Shown here piece by piece: positions 33,028 through 41,897 of a stretch of 64,000 nucleotides of DNA (positions are counted from its first letter, which is position 1; every line of letters starts with the position of its first letter). The notes under the pieces were generated by a model, which ran no database searches, was not told where the DNA came from, and saw only the letters and a list, made by a program, of their open reading frames with translations. This stretch comes from JBBSHE01 sp038253325 (GTDB taxonomy: Bacteria; Actinomycetota; Actinomycetes; Propionibacteriales; Nocardioidaceae): positions 17,649 to 81,648 of the forward strand of contig JBBSHE010000007.1 of NCBI GenBank assembly GCA_038253325.1, read 5' to 3'. A program made the position numbers and the translations under genes.

Positions 33028-33666
33028 GTGGCCACGTCTACTGCGATCCCGACCGCACGGATGCACGGCCAGGTCGACCGGCCGAGCATGGTCAGTGTCG
33101 GCACGATCGTGTGGCTCGCCAGCGAACTGATGTTCTTCGCGGCGCTGTTCGCCGCCTACTACACGCTGCGGTCGGTGCTTCCTCAACTCTGGGCCCAGGA
33201 AACGCCGAAGCTGAACGTCCCGTTTGCCTCGGTCAACACCACGGTGCTGGTGCTGAGCTCGGTCACCTGCCAGCTCGGGGTGTTCGCGGCCGAGCGGGGC
33301 AAGGTCGGACGCAGTGGCCGGGCCTGGAACGTCCCGGGTTGGGGGCTGCGTGAGTGGTTCACGCTCACATTCGTCATGGGCGCGTTCTTCATCGGCGGCC
33401 AGACCTTCGAGTACGCGTCGCTGATCAAGGACAACGTCACGATCCCGGAGAACTCGTACGGGTCGATCTTCTATCTGACGACCGGCTTCCACGGGCTCCA
33501 CGTCACCGGCGGTCTGATCGCGTTCCTGTTCGTGCTCGGGCGTACGTTCCTGAGCCGAAGCTTCACCCACGAGCAGGCGGTGACCGCGATCGTGGTTTCC
33601 TACTACTGGCACTTCGTCGACGTGGTGTGGATCGGGCTGTTCGCAACGATCTACCTGCTCCAGTGA
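33028..33666 (+). CDS. ctaE: Cytochrome aa3 oxidase subunit III
   Basis: 212 residues, five predicted transmembrane helices (the two N-terminal helices of seven-helix subunit III are missing, as in other actinobacteria). Recognisable parts: VGTIVWLASELMFFAALFAAYYTLRS with the conserved Glu of the proton-uptake and oxygen-channel region, WFTLTFVMGAFFIGGQTFEY, TGFHGLHVTGGLIAF and YWHFVDVVWIGLFATIYL. It stabilises the catalytic subunit I. First gene of the plus-strand series ctaE-qcrC-qcrA-qcrB; 23 bp separate it from qcrC. GTG start; see the leaderless promoter. Confidence 0.96.
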   Translation: MATSTAIPTARMHGQVDRPSMVSVGTIVWLASELMFFAALFAAYYTLRSVLPQLWAQETPKLNVPFASVNTTVLVLSSVTCQLGVFAAERGKVGRSGRAWNVPGWGLREWFTLTFVMGAFFIGGQTFEYASLIKDNVTIPENSYGSIFYLTTGFHGLHVTGGLIAFLFVLGRTFLSRSFTHEQAVTAIVVSYYWHFVDVVWIGLFATIYLLQ

Positions 33667-33689
33667 CGGCCGAGAGAGGGGGTTGGCTC

Positions 33690-34520
33690 GTGCGGTTCCT
33701 TTCCACCAGACGCCGTCACCCGCTCGCTGGGATCGTCGTGGTGCTGCTCGGTCTGATCGCCGTCGGAGCGTTGTATTCCGCGCTTCGTCCGGCCATGGCG
33801 GACAGCGCGACGAGGACGGACACGGAGCTCGTCTCGCAAGGGCGACAGCTCTACCTGGTGGGGTGCTCGTCTTGTCACGGGCTGAACGCCGAGGGGATCA
33901 AGACCAAGCGCGGCAACAACAACGGTCCTCCGCTGTACGGCGTCGGCGCCGCCGCCGTCGACTTCCAGGTCGGTACCGGCCGGATGCCGCTGACCCAGCC
34001 CGGCACCCAGGCGCTCCAGAAGGAGGTCGTCTACACCGACCAGGAGATCAAGGCGCTCGCCACCTACATCGCCTCCCTCGCACCAGGTCCGGCGATCCCC
34101 GACCAGAGCTACTGGAACACCAGCGACTCCACGAACGAAGACGTCGTCCGCGGCGGCGAGTTCTTCCGTACGAACTGCACGGCCTGCCACAACTTCGCCG
34201 GGTCGGGCGGCGCGCTGCCCAACGGCGGGTTCGCCCCGGAGCTCAGGGGCGTGAACCCCCGCTACATCTACGAGGCACTGCTGACCGGTCCAGGACAGAT
34301 GCCGAAGTTCACGGACGGCACGCTCACGCCGCAGGACAAGAAGGACATCATCGCCTACCTCCACCAGCTTCAGGACCAGCCGAAGTACGGCGGCGCCGAC
34401 CTCGGTCTGCTCGGGCCGGTCACCGAAGGACTTTGGGGTTGGCTCGGCGGCCTCGGCGCGCTCGTCGTCGCCGCGGCCTGGATCGGAAACAACGGCGCAC
34501 GGGCAGGAAAGAAGCAGTGA
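33690..34520 (+). CDS. qcrC: Cytochrome bcc complex diheme cytochrome c subunit
   Basis: 276 residues from GTG 33690 with GAGAGGGGG upstream. An N-terminal membrane segment (PLAGIVVVLLGLIAVGALYSAL) is followed by two class I cytochrome c domains, with heme motifs CSSCH at about 58-62 and CTACH at about 163-167 and distal methionines in GRMPLTQP and GQMPKF. A C-terminal transmembrane helix (LWGWLGGLGALVVAAAWIG) anchors it again. In actinobacteria this diheme subunit replaces both cytochrome c1 and soluble cytochrome c, passing electrons directly to the CuA site of the oxidase in a bcc-aa3 supercomplex. Its stop overlaps the qcrA start (GTGA). Confidence 0.96.
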   Translation: MRFLSTRRRHPLAGIVVVLLGLIAVGALYSALRPAMADSATRTDTELVSQGRQLYLVGCSSCHGLNAEGIKTKRGNNNGPPLYGVGAAAVDFQVGTGRMPLTQPGTQALQKEVVYTDQEIKALATYIASLAPGPAIPDQSYWNTSDSTNEDVVRGGEFFRTNCTACHNFAGSGGALPNGGFAPELRGVNPRYIYEALLTGPGQMPKFTDGTLTPQDKKDIIAYLHQLQDQPKYGGADLGLLGPVTEGLWGWLGGLGALVVAAAWIGNNGARAGKKQ

Positions 34521-35578
34521 CAGAGCCGCACGTTCCCGAGCACAGAGCGGCCTCCGACGAGGTGGCGGTCTCCGATGACCCCGTCCCCAACCCCGGGCTC
34601 CCCGAACACCTCCCGCGTCCCACGGACGTCGACGAGGCACTGGAGCGCCGCGCCGAGCGCCAGGTCGCGAGCCTGTTCCTCCTGGCCGGTCTCATGTCCG
34701 TCCTGTTCTGCATCGCGTACTTCTCCGTCGGTTCGCAGCAGACCTTCCTGGGCTACGGTGCGCAGAACCTGGCGCTGGGGGGAACCCTCGGACTTGCGTT
34801 GCTCGCCATCGGCGTCGGCGCCATCCAATGGGCCCGGAAGCTGATGAGCGACCACGAGATCGTCGAGATCCGGCACTCCGCAGCATCCTCCCCGGACGAC
34901 CAGAAAGTGGCGCTCGACGCGCTGCACGAGGGCACCGCCGAAAGCGGCATCGGCCGTCGGCCGTTGATCCGCAACAGCCTGCTCGGCGCGATGGCGATGC
35001 TGGGTCTGCCGGCGATCGTCTTGTTCCGCGACCTTGGTCCGCTTCCCGGCCGGGCGTACTACCACACCGTCTGGCGCCGGGGAGTCCGCATCGTCGTCGA
35101 CGTCTCGGGTACGCCGCTGAGACCCGAAGACCTGTCGATGGACACACTCGTCAACGCGGAGCCGGAGCTGTTCTTCCCGCACCGGGACGCCAGTGGGAAC
35201 GTCGTTCCGGCCACCTATGAAGGCACCGCGTTACAGGTCGAAAAGGCCAAGGCCGCCGTCGTCGTGGTACGGATGCCGCCGGAAGAGATCCATGCCAGTC
35301 CTCGTCGCAAGTCCTGGGGCGTCGACGGCATCCTCTGCTACTCGAAGATCTGCACGCACGTCGGTTGCCCGATCAGCCTGTGGGAGAAGCAGACCCGGCA
35401 CCTGCTGTGCCCGTGCCACCAGTCGACGTTCGACCTGGCCGACAACGGCAAGGTGCTGTTCGGCCCGGCGGGGCGCCCGCTCCCGCAACTGCCGATCATG
35501 GTCGACAGCGCGGGCTACCTGGTCGCGCAGAGCGACTTCCACGAGCCGGTCGGCCCGAGCTTCTGGGAACGGGGGTAG
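34517..35578 (+). CDS. qcrA: Cytochrome bcc complex Rieske iron-sulfur subunit
   Basis: 353 residues from GTG 34517. The actinobacterial form has a long soluble N terminus and three transmembrane helices (starting near residues 52, 90 and 155) before the Rieske domain. The cluster ligands are CTHVGC (about 278-283) and CPCHQSTFD (about 297), two Cys and two His, with the stabilising cysteine pair. It accepts electrons from menaquinol at the Qo site and hands them to QcrC. Translationally coupled with qcrC by a 4-bp overlap; 6 bp before qcrB. Confidence 0.96.
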   Translation: MTEPHVPEHRAASDEVAVSDDPVPNPGLPEHLPRPTDVDEALERRAERQVASLFLLAGLMSVLFCIAYFSVGSQQTFLGYGAQNLALGGTLGLALLAIGVGAIQWARKLMSDHEIVEIRHSAASSPDDQKVALDALHEGTAESGIGRRPLIRNSLLGAMAMLGLPAIVLFRDLGPLPGRAYYHTVWRRGVRIVVDVSGTPLRPEDLSMDTLVNAEPELFFPHRDASGNVVPATYEGTALQVEKAKAAVVVVRMPPEEIHASPRRKSWGVDGILCYSKICTHVGCPISLWEKQTRHLLCPCHQSTFDLADNGKVLFGPAGRPLPQLPIMVDSAGYLVAQSDFHEPVGPSFWERG

Positions 35579-35584
35579 GTTGAG

Positions 35585-37267
35585 ATGGCGATGAGCAACG
35601 CCGCTGCGGGACCCGTCAAGTGGCTCGACGACCGGATTGGCCTTGCCGGGCTGATGCGCAAGCAGCTACGGAAGGTCTTTCCCGACCACTGGTCCTTCAT
35701 GCTCGGCGAGATCGCCCTCTGGAGCTTCGTGGTCTTGCTGCTGACCGGCACGTTCCTGACGTTCTGGTTCACGCCGAGCATGGAAGACGTCACGTACGTG
35801 GGCTCGTACGGCAAGCTCCGCGGTCTACCGATGTCAGCGGCGTTTGAGTCGACCCTGCACCTGTCGTTCGACGTGCGGGGCGGGCTCCTGATGCGGCAGA
35901 TGCACCACTGGTCGGCGAACCTGTTCCTCGCGGCAATGACCGTGCACATGCTTCGGATCTTCTTCACCGGGGCGTTCCGCAAGCCACGAGAGCTCAACTG
36001 GCTGATCGGGCTGGGCATGCTGATGCTCGGCATCATCGAGGGGTTCGCAGGCTACTCGCTGCCCGACGACCTGTTGTCGGGCACCGGGTTGCGGATCGCC
36101 GAGGGCATCATGCGCTCGGTCCCGGTCGTCGGCAGCTACGTGTCGTTCTTCGTGTTCGGTGGAGAGTTTCCCGGTCATTTGCTGATCCCGCGGCTCTACA
36201 CCGTCCACATCCTGCTGATCCCGGGAATCCTGCTCGGCCTGATCACGGCGCACATGCTGCTGCTCGTCTACCAAAAGCACACGCAGTGGCCAGGACCTGG
36301 GCGCACGAATGACAACGTGGTGGGTTTCCCGCTGCTGCCTGTCTACATGGCCAAGGCGGGCGGTTTCTTCTTCATCGTCTTCGGCGTCACCGCCCTGATG
36401 GGTGCGTTCTTGTCGATCAACCCGATCTGGTACTACGGGCCGTACAACCCGTCCCAGGTCACGGCCGGCTCCCAGCCCGACTGGTACATGGGATGGCTCG
36501 AGGGCGGTCTGCGCATCATGCCGCCGTGGGAGACGCACATCTTCGGGATCACGATCATGTGGAACGTGATGGTGCCCGGCCTGTTCCTGATGGGCATCTT
36601 GTTCACGACCCTTGCCGCGTACCCGTTCATCGAGCAGTGGATCACCGGGGACAAACGCGAGCACCACCTGCTGGAGCGTCCTCGCAACGCCCCGACCCGG
36701 ACCGGTCTCGGAGCGGCCGGAATCACCGCCTACGGCCTGCTGTGGATCGCCGGGGGCAACGACCTGGTCGCCACCCACTTCGACGTCTCACTCAACGCGG
36801 TCACCTGGTTCATGCGGTTCGCGGTCTTCGTCGGCCCCGTGGTCGCCTTCATCATCGCGCGGCGCTGGTGCATCTCCCTTCAGCGGCACGACGTCGACAC
36901 CCTGCTGCACGGCTACGAGACCGGCATCATCGTGCGCTCCCCCACCGGTGCGTACTCCGAGGTGCACAGACCGGTCTCGCTGGACCAGGCGTACTTTCTC
37001 ACCGCCCACGAGGACTACCGGGTGATCGAGGCGGTCCCGGAGGAGGACGCCAACGGTGTCCGCGCGCCGGTCGGCCGGCACGAACGGCTGCGAGCCCGGC
37101 TGTCAGCGTTCTGGTATGCCGATGCGGTCCGCCGGCCGACGCGGGTCGAACTGGAGGTGGCGCGTCGCCACGCCGACCACGGTGAGCAGCACGCCGTCGA
37201 GGCACCAGGCAGACACGAACCTCCAGAAGACCACGTGGAACGCACGCTCGAGTCCAGCCACGACTGA
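35585..37267 (+). CDS. qcrB: Cytochrome bcc complex cytochrome b subunit
   Basis: 560 residues. Eight core transmembrane helices carry two b hemes and the quinol sites. Heme-ligand histidines are visible in MRQMHHWSANLFLAAMTVHMLRIF (first pair) and LYTVHILLIPGILLGLITAHMLLL (second pair). The Qo motif is PDDLLSGTGLR, and the PEWY-loop equivalent reads QPDWYMGWLEG. A soluble C-terminal extension of about 120 residues beyond the last helix, rich in Arg and Glu, matches the actinobacterial form. This subunit is the target of Q203-type inhibitors in mycobacteria. ATG at 35585, six bases after the qcrA stop. Confidence 0.97.
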   Translation: MAMSNAAAGPVKWLDDRIGLAGLMRKQLRKVFPDHWSFMLGEIALWSFVVLLLTGTFLTFWFTPSMEDVTYVGSYGKLRGLPMSAAFESTLHLSFDVRGGLLMRQMHHWSANLFLAAMTVHMLRIFFTGAFRKPRELNWLIGLGMLMLGIIEGFAGYSLPDDLLSGTGLRIAEGIMRSVPVVGSYVSFFVFGGEFPGHLLIPRLYTVHILLIPGILLGLITAHMLLLVYQKHTQWPGPGRTNDNVVGFPLLPVYMAKAGGFFFIVFGVTALMGAFLSINPIWYYGPYNPSQVTAGSQPDWYMGWLEGGLRIMPPWETHIFGITIMWNVMVPGLFLMGILFTTLAAYPFIEQWITGDKREHHLLERPRNAPTRTGLGAAGITAYGLLWIAGGNDLVATHFDVSLNAVTWFMRFAVFVGPVVAFIIARRWCISLQRHDVDTLLHGYETGIIVRSPTGAYSEVHRPVSLDQAYFLTAHEDYRVIEAVPEEDANGVRAPVGRHERLRARLSAFWYADAVRRPTRVELEVARRHADHGEQHAVEAPGRHEPPEDHVERTLESSHD

Positions 37268-37386
37268 GCCGCGTCTCCCGTTCTGACCAGGCGTGACCCG
37301 GTGACTCGCCCGGATGTTGTGCCGAGATGTACCCGGCGAACGACCTTCGCCCGCTGCTCCGACGCAACGACGGCTGTGGAAAACGG

Positions 37387-38628
37387 CTAGAGGGCAGAGC
37401 CGGTCTGGTATTGCCGCCAGGACACGTTCCAGTCCGTCCAACCGTTGCCCGGCTCGATCGGGCGGTTGGAGCCCGTCATCTCGACCGGGTCGCCGATGTG
37501 CGTGAGCTGGAAGAGGTAGTACGCGTTGTCGGGACTCATCCCGACGCAGCCATGGCTCACGTTGTAGCTGCCCTGTGCATATATCGACCAGGGGGCCGCG
37601 TGGAAGAACTCGCCACTGTTCGTCAGCCGCTGCGCATACCGCACGTCGGGGATGTTGAAGTAGTCGGGCGAGTTCTTGCTGATACCGATCGACTCGCCGG
37701 ACATCGCCACGGAGCTCAACTTCTCCATGATCACCTTGATGCCGGAACGGGTGTCATTGCCCGGAGCACCACCGGTGACCGGGATGGTCCGGGTCAGGTT
37801 GCCGTCGACGTACACCCTCATGCGGTCAGTTGAGACGTTGGTCTTCAAGATGATCGATCGACCGACGGTGAACGAGGACGTCACGCTCTGCTGGCCGAAG
37901 ATGCCGTTACCGGCACTGGCTCCGTTGACGTCGGCGTTCACCGTCACCTTGGTCCCTGGTTTCCAGTAGTGCTGCGGCCGCCAGTGCACCTCCTGGTCGC
38001 TGATCCAGTACCAGGAGCCCGCCTGATGCGGTGTGGAGGTGACCGTCATCCGCCTCTCGAAGCCTGCGCGGTCGGAGACGGGCAGGTCGAACTTGACGAT
38101 CACCGGCATCGCGATGCCGACGGTCGACCCGGAGGCCGGCTCGATCGTCGGGTAGGTCTGTTGGTCGAGGGACAAGCCGGTCGTCCTGAACCGGACCACG
38201 CGATGCGTGTTCAGTCCGGCGGAGTCGGTGGCCGCGGCGCGTACGACATACCGGGTAGCCGGGTCGAGCAGCGACGACGACGTCCACGTCGTCTTGTCCG
38301 GGCTGTAGGAGCCCGAGATCGGCGACTTACCGTGCTGCTTGAAGACCACCCGAGTCAAGGTGCCCTTGGCGACCGACACGGACACCGGAGTGTCGACGGC
38401 TACGGTCGAACGTCGCTTCACGTTCGCCGTGAGCTTGGCGACTGAGATCTTCGGGGCCGCTGACGGGGCGGCGTTGCCCGGAACGTTGGCACCGTTGTGG
38501 TTGTTGAGGGTCCGCGTGCCGACGTGGTTGCCGCTGCTGTTGCAGCCCGCGACCAGCACAGCCAGCGCGACCACGCCAGCCGCCGAGGCAACCCGGTGTC
38601 GCGGTGCGATTCGCCGCATGCTTGGCAC
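37387..38628 (-). CDS. Lipoprotein L,D-transpeptidase
   Basis: 413 residues. A lipoprotein signal (VVALAVLVAGC, lipidated Cys29) is followed by an Asn/Ala-rich linker. Two Ig-like domains (about 60-260, the second with IEPASGSTVGIAMPVIVKF) precede the YkuD catalytic domain (about 265-395) with SHGCVGMSPDNAYYLF, nucleophile Cys at about 361. Such enzymes form 3-3 cross-links in peptidoglycan and are the targets of carbapenems; the domain order equals mycobacterial LdtMt2-type proteins. It interrupts the respiratory cluster between qcrB (convergent) and ctaF. In M. tuberculosis the corresponding gap holds other genes, so this placement is lineage-specific. Confidence 0.93.
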   Translation of the reverse strand: MPSMRRIAPRHRVASAAGVVALAVLVAGCNSSGNHVGTRTLNNHNGANVPGNAAPSAAPKISVAKLTANVKRRSTVAVDTPVSVSVAKGTLTRVVFKQHGKSPISGSYSPDKTTWTSSSLLDPATRYVVRAAATDSAGLNTHRVVRFRTTGLSLDQQTYPTIEPASGSTVGIAMPVIVKFDLPVSDRAGFERRMTVTSTPHQAGSWYWISDQEVHWRPQHYWKPGTKVTVNADVNGASAGNGIFGQQSVTSSFTVGRSIILKTNVSTDRMRVYVDGNLTRTIPVTGGAPGNDTRSGIKVIMEKLSSVAMSGESIGISKNSPDYFNIPDVRYAQRLTNSGEFFHAAPWSIYAQGSYNVSHGCVGMSPDNAYYLFQLTHIGDPVEMTGSNRPIEPGNGWTDWNVSWRQYQTGSAL

Positions 38629-38785
38629 TCCCTTACGTCGACTGGCTTATGTCCGTTGTCTGGGCTCAAGCCTAACAACCAAGACATCGACGGCCACGGC
38701 GGCAAACCGTGACGCGCCCAGCCAACATGGCTGTCGCTGCAGAGAACACGCACGGCTCGGGTAGTCCGTTGCCTCCGAGACATGC

Positions 38786-39181
38786 TCAATGTGCGTGTTC
38801 GCCCCGATAGTACTCGAAGATGAAGCCGCACAGCGCCATCGCGCCGAGGCCGGCGCCGATGACGAACAGCCACCAGCCGAAGACGACGCCGAGAACGCAC
38901 AAAGCCAGGCAAAGCGCACACCACAACGGCCACCACGAGTACGGCGGGAAGAACCCGAGCTCGCCGGCACCGTCGACGATCTCCGCCTCCTGTACGTCCT
39001 CCGGGCGCGGGTTCATCCGGCCAGCGTGGAACCCGAGGTAGAACGTCACCAGGGCCGAGAGCAACGTCGCCATCACGAGCGCACTGGTGCCGGTCGGGTC
39101 ATACGAGAGATACCAGTATGTCGGTGTGACCACGACGAAGAAGAGCGCGAGGGCGCCGAAGACCCATGCCTCGACCTTCAC
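38786..39181 (-). CDS. ctaF: Cytochrome aa3 oxidase subunit IV (actinobacterial type)
   Basis: 131 residues, four hydrophobic segments in two pairs: VEAWVFGALALFFVVVTPTYWYLS, SALVMATLLSALVTFYLGFHAG, then PYSWWPLWCALCLALCVLGVVFG and WWLFVIGAGLGAMALCGFIFEYY. The intervening loop contains RPEDVQEAEIVDGAGELGFFPPYSWWP, which is the family hallmark. It is a small structural subunit of the actinobacterial aa3 oxidase. ATG overlaps the ctaD stop by 4 bp, completing the coupled series ctaC-ctaD-ctaF. Confidence 0.95.
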   Translation of the reverse strand: MKVEAWVFGALALFFVVVTPTYWYLSYDPTGTSALVMATLLSALVTFYLGFHAGRMNPRPEDVQEAEIVDGAGELGFFPPYSWWPLWCALCLALCVLGVVFGWWLFVIGAGLGAMALCGFIFEYYRGEHAH

Positions 39182-40944
39182 GGTCTGGGCTCCCCGTCGC
39201 CGGGACGGTCAACTTGTTCCTGGAGATGTCCACGTCGACCCTCGACGGCGGGCCCATCGGCATATGACTCGTCGTCGGCCGCCTGGTTGTGCTCGAGCTC
39301 CATCAGTGCGATCTGCGGGTGGTGGAGGTCGAACGCCGGGCTCTCCGACCGGATCCGCGGCAGCTCGTCGAAGTTGTGCCGCGGCGGTGGGCACGACGTG
39401 GCCCACTCCAGAGACCGGCCCCAGCCCCACGGGTCGTCGGTGTTCACCAGGGGCGCGTTACGGCTCTTCCACACGTTGTAGAGGAACGGCAGCGTCGATG
39501 CGCCGAGCAGGAACGCGCCGATCGACGACACCTCGTTCAACGTGGTGAAACCGTCGGTCGGGCTGTAGTCGGCGTACCGCCGGGCCATCCCTTCGGCGCC
39601 GAGCCAGTGCTGGACGAAGAATGTCGTGTGGAAGCCGACGAAAAGCAGCCAGAAGTGGACCTTGCCCAGACGCTCGTCGAGCATCCGGCCAGTCAGCTTC
39701 GGCCACCAGTAGTAGAACCCGGCGAACATCGCAAACACGACCGTGCCGAAGACGACGTAGTGGAAGTGGGCCACCACGAAGTACGAGTCCGACAGCTGGA
39801 AGTCCAGCGACGGCATCGCCAAGATGACGCCGGTCAGACCGCCGAACAGGAACGTCGTGAGGAACCCGACCGCCCACAGCATCGGCGTGTCGAACGAGAT
39901 CGAGCCGCCCCACATCGTGCCGATCCAGTTGAAGAACTTCACCCCGGTCGGCACCGCGATCAGGAACGACATGAAGGAGAAGAACGGCAGGTTGACCGCA
40001 CCGGTGACGAACATGTGGTGTGCCCACACCGCGACCGACAGCGCACCGATGGCGAGGGTCGCGCCGACCAGGCCGACGTACCCGAAGATCGGCTTGCGGC
40101 TGAAGACGGGCAGGACCTCGGTGATGATGCCGAAGAACGGCAGCGCGATGATGTAGACCTCTGGGTGGCCGAAGAACCAGAACAGGTGCTGCCACAGGAT
40201 CGGTCCGCCGCTCGCGGCGTCGAAGATGTGCGCTCCGAGCATCCGGTCGGCTCCCAGCGCCAGCAGCGCACCGGCAAAGATGGGGAAGGCGATCAGCACC
40301 AGCATCGACGTGACCAGGATGTTCCAGGTGAAGATCGGCATCCGGAACATCGTCATCCCGGGGGCCCGCATACAGATGATCGTGGTGACGAAGTTGACGG
40401 CACCGAGAATCGTGCCGAGACCGACCATCCACAGACCCATCACCCACAGATCGCCACCGACGTTCGGCGATGCGACGGAGTCCGACAACGGCACGTACGC
40501 GAACCATCCGAACGCGGCAGCGCCACCGGGGGTGAAGAAACCGGACACGGTGATGAGGCCCCCGAACAGGAACAGCCAGTAGCTGAACATGTTGAGCCGC
40601 GGAAACGCCACGTCGGGCGAGCCGATCTGCAACGGCATGATGGCGTTCGCGAATCCGACGAACAGCGGCGTCGCGAACAGCAGCAGCATGATCGTGCCGT
40701 GCATGGTGAACAGCTGGTTGTAGATCTCCTCATTCACGAACTGGAGCCCGGGTCGGGCCAGCTCGGCCCGCATGACCATGGCCATCAGGCCGGCGACGAG
40801 AAAGAAGCCGAACGAGGTGACGAGATACAGGTTTCCGATCACCTTGTGATCGGTCGTGGTGATGATCTTGACGAGCAGCTGGCCCTTCGTCCGCCGCCGT
40901 GGCAGCGGGACACCGACCGCTCGTGGAGTCTCGACGGTGGTCAC
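39178..40944 (-). CDS. ctaD: Cytochrome aa3 oxidase subunit I
   Basis: 588 residues, twelve core transmembrane helices. Catalytic heme-copper subunit reducing oxygen to water. Visible ligands and channels: low-spin heme His in QLFTMHGTIMLLLF, CuB and cross-linked Tyr region HLFWFFGHPEVYIIALP (His-Pro-Glu-Val-Tyr), the CuB pair in WAHHMFVTG, the K-channel Lys region GVKFFNWIGTMWGG, and the heme a3/a ligands in YFVVAHFHYVVFG. D-channel residues are in NAIMPLQIGSPDVAFPRLNMFSYW. GTG start overlaps the ctaC stop by one base. A proline/arginine-rich C-terminal extension of about 40 residues is poorly conserved. Confidence 0.97.
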   Translation of the reverse strand: MTTVETPRAVGVPLPRRRTKGQLLVKIITTTDHKVIGNLYLVTSFGFFLVAGLMAMVMRAELARPGLQFVNEEIYNQLFTMHGTIMLLLFATPLFVGFANAIMPLQIGSPDVAFPRLNMFSYWLFLFGGLITVSGFFTPGGAAAFGWFAYVPLSDSVASPNVGGDLWVMGLWMVGLGTILGAVNFVTTIICMRAPGMTMFRMPIFTWNILVTSMLVLIAFPIFAGALLALGADRMLGAHIFDAASGGPILWQHLFWFFGHPEVYIIALPFFGIITEVLPVFSRKPIFGYVGLVGATLAIGALSVAVWAHHMFVTGAVNLPFFSFMSFLIAVPTGVKFFNWIGTMWGGSISFDTPMLWAVGFLTTFLFGGLTGVILAMPSLDFQLSDSYFVVAHFHYVVFGTVVFAMFAGFYYWWPKLTGRMLDERLGKVHFWLLFVGFHTTFFVQHWLGAEGMARRYADYSPTDGFTTLNEVSSIGAFLLGASTLPFLYNVWKSRNAPLVNTDDPWGWGRSLEWATSCPPPRHNFDELPRIRSESPAFDLHHPQIALMELEHNQAADDESYADGPAVEGRRGHLQEQVDRPGDGEPRP

Positions 40945-41813
40945 TATCCGGCCCCCTCGTTCGTGCTCAGCCCCGCCGGCGTGTCCGCGTGGCTTCCGCC
41001 GAGCAGAAGCCCCGTCTGTCCCTTGTGCCGGAGATCCCTCAGATGGGCGTCGTACTGCGCCGGTGTCACGATGTTGACGGTGAACAACATCCGGGAGTGG
41101 TGCAAGCCGCAGAGCTCAGCGCATCGCCCGTCGAACTGGCCGAGCCTGGTCGGCGTCATCGAGAACGAGTTGTGGCGTCCGGGGATCACGTCCATCTTGA
41201 AGTAGAACGACGGCACCCAGAACGAGTGGATCACGTCCGGCGAGTGCAGCGTGAACGTGACCGACTCCCCGACCGGGAGCCACAGGGTCGGCTTCAGCGC
41301 CGGTGTCCCGATGTCGTAGACGTCGGTGTGACCGCCGAGAGCCTTGTCGTCGACGTAGTTGAACGTCCAGGACCACTGCTGGGCGGTGACGGTGATCGTG
41401 TGGTCGGGATGCGTCACCTTCTCGCCGATCTGGTTGTCGGTCTTCACCGTGAAAAAGAACAGCACCAGGATGATGATCACCGGGGCGACCGTGTACAGCA
41501 TCTCCATCGGCAGGTTGTAACGCACCTGCCGCGGGACCTCGTCGTCGCCGCGTCGCCGGTAGTGGAACGAGGTCCAGAAGATCAGCCCCCAGACCAGGAC
41601 GCCGATCAGACCGGCAGTGATCCAGGCGCCGATCCACAGGTCGAACATGTACGCGGAACGGTCATCCGAGGACTGGGGCAGGCCCAGTCGCTTCATCTGG
41701 TCGACGGTGTCCTTGGAGCATCCGCCCAGAAGCAATGGTGAGAAACCCGCAAGCACCATGAGCGGAAGTCGACGCCGAAGAGGCGCGACGTGCGCAGTGC
41801 GAGGTTGACTCAC
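40944..41813 (-). CDS. ctaC: Cytochrome aa3 oxidase subunit II (lipoprotein)
   Basis: 289 residues from GTG 41813, with AGGAAGG upstream. The lipobox LLLGGC puts a lipidated Cys at residue 32, two transmembrane helices follow (about 58-80 and 103-123), then the CuA cupredoxin domain: VTAQQWSWTFNYVDD, HSPDVIHSFWVP, and the binuclear CuA loop DGRCAELCGLHHSRM (two Cys, two His, Met, Glu carbonyl). It takes electrons from QcrC. A longer in-frame start exists upstream but lacks an RBS. About 45 bases upstream the minus strand reads TAATGT, a possible -10 box. First gene of ctaC-ctaD-ctaF. Confidence 0.96.
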   Translation of the reverse strand: MSQPRTAHVAPLRRRLPLMVLAGFSPLLLGGCSKDTVDQMKRLGLPQSSDDRSAYMFDLWIGAWITAGLIGVLVWGLIFWTSFHYRRRGDDEVPRQVRYNLPMEMLYTVAPVIIILVLFFFTVKTDNQIGEKVTHPDHTITVTAQQWSWTFNYVDDKALGGHTDVYDIGTPALKPTLWLPVGESVTFTLHSPDVIHSFWVPSFYFKMDVIPGRHNSFSMTPTRLGQFDGRCAELCGLHHSRMLFTVNIVTPAQYDAHLRDLRHKGQTGLLLGGSHADTPAGLSTNEGAG

Positions 41814-41897
41814 GGAGCGCCTTCCTGGAGTCGTCGTCCCGGTGCTTCTTGGACAGCACATTACCCCAGCCCGACCGGCTCGAAGACGAGGGTCGGC

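Noticed and set aside
39289..41205. A 638-codon plus-strand frame opposite ctaD and ctaC
   Set aside because: Low-complexity His/Arg/Glu-rich translation; the opposite strand encodes the well-conserved oxidase subunits I and II.
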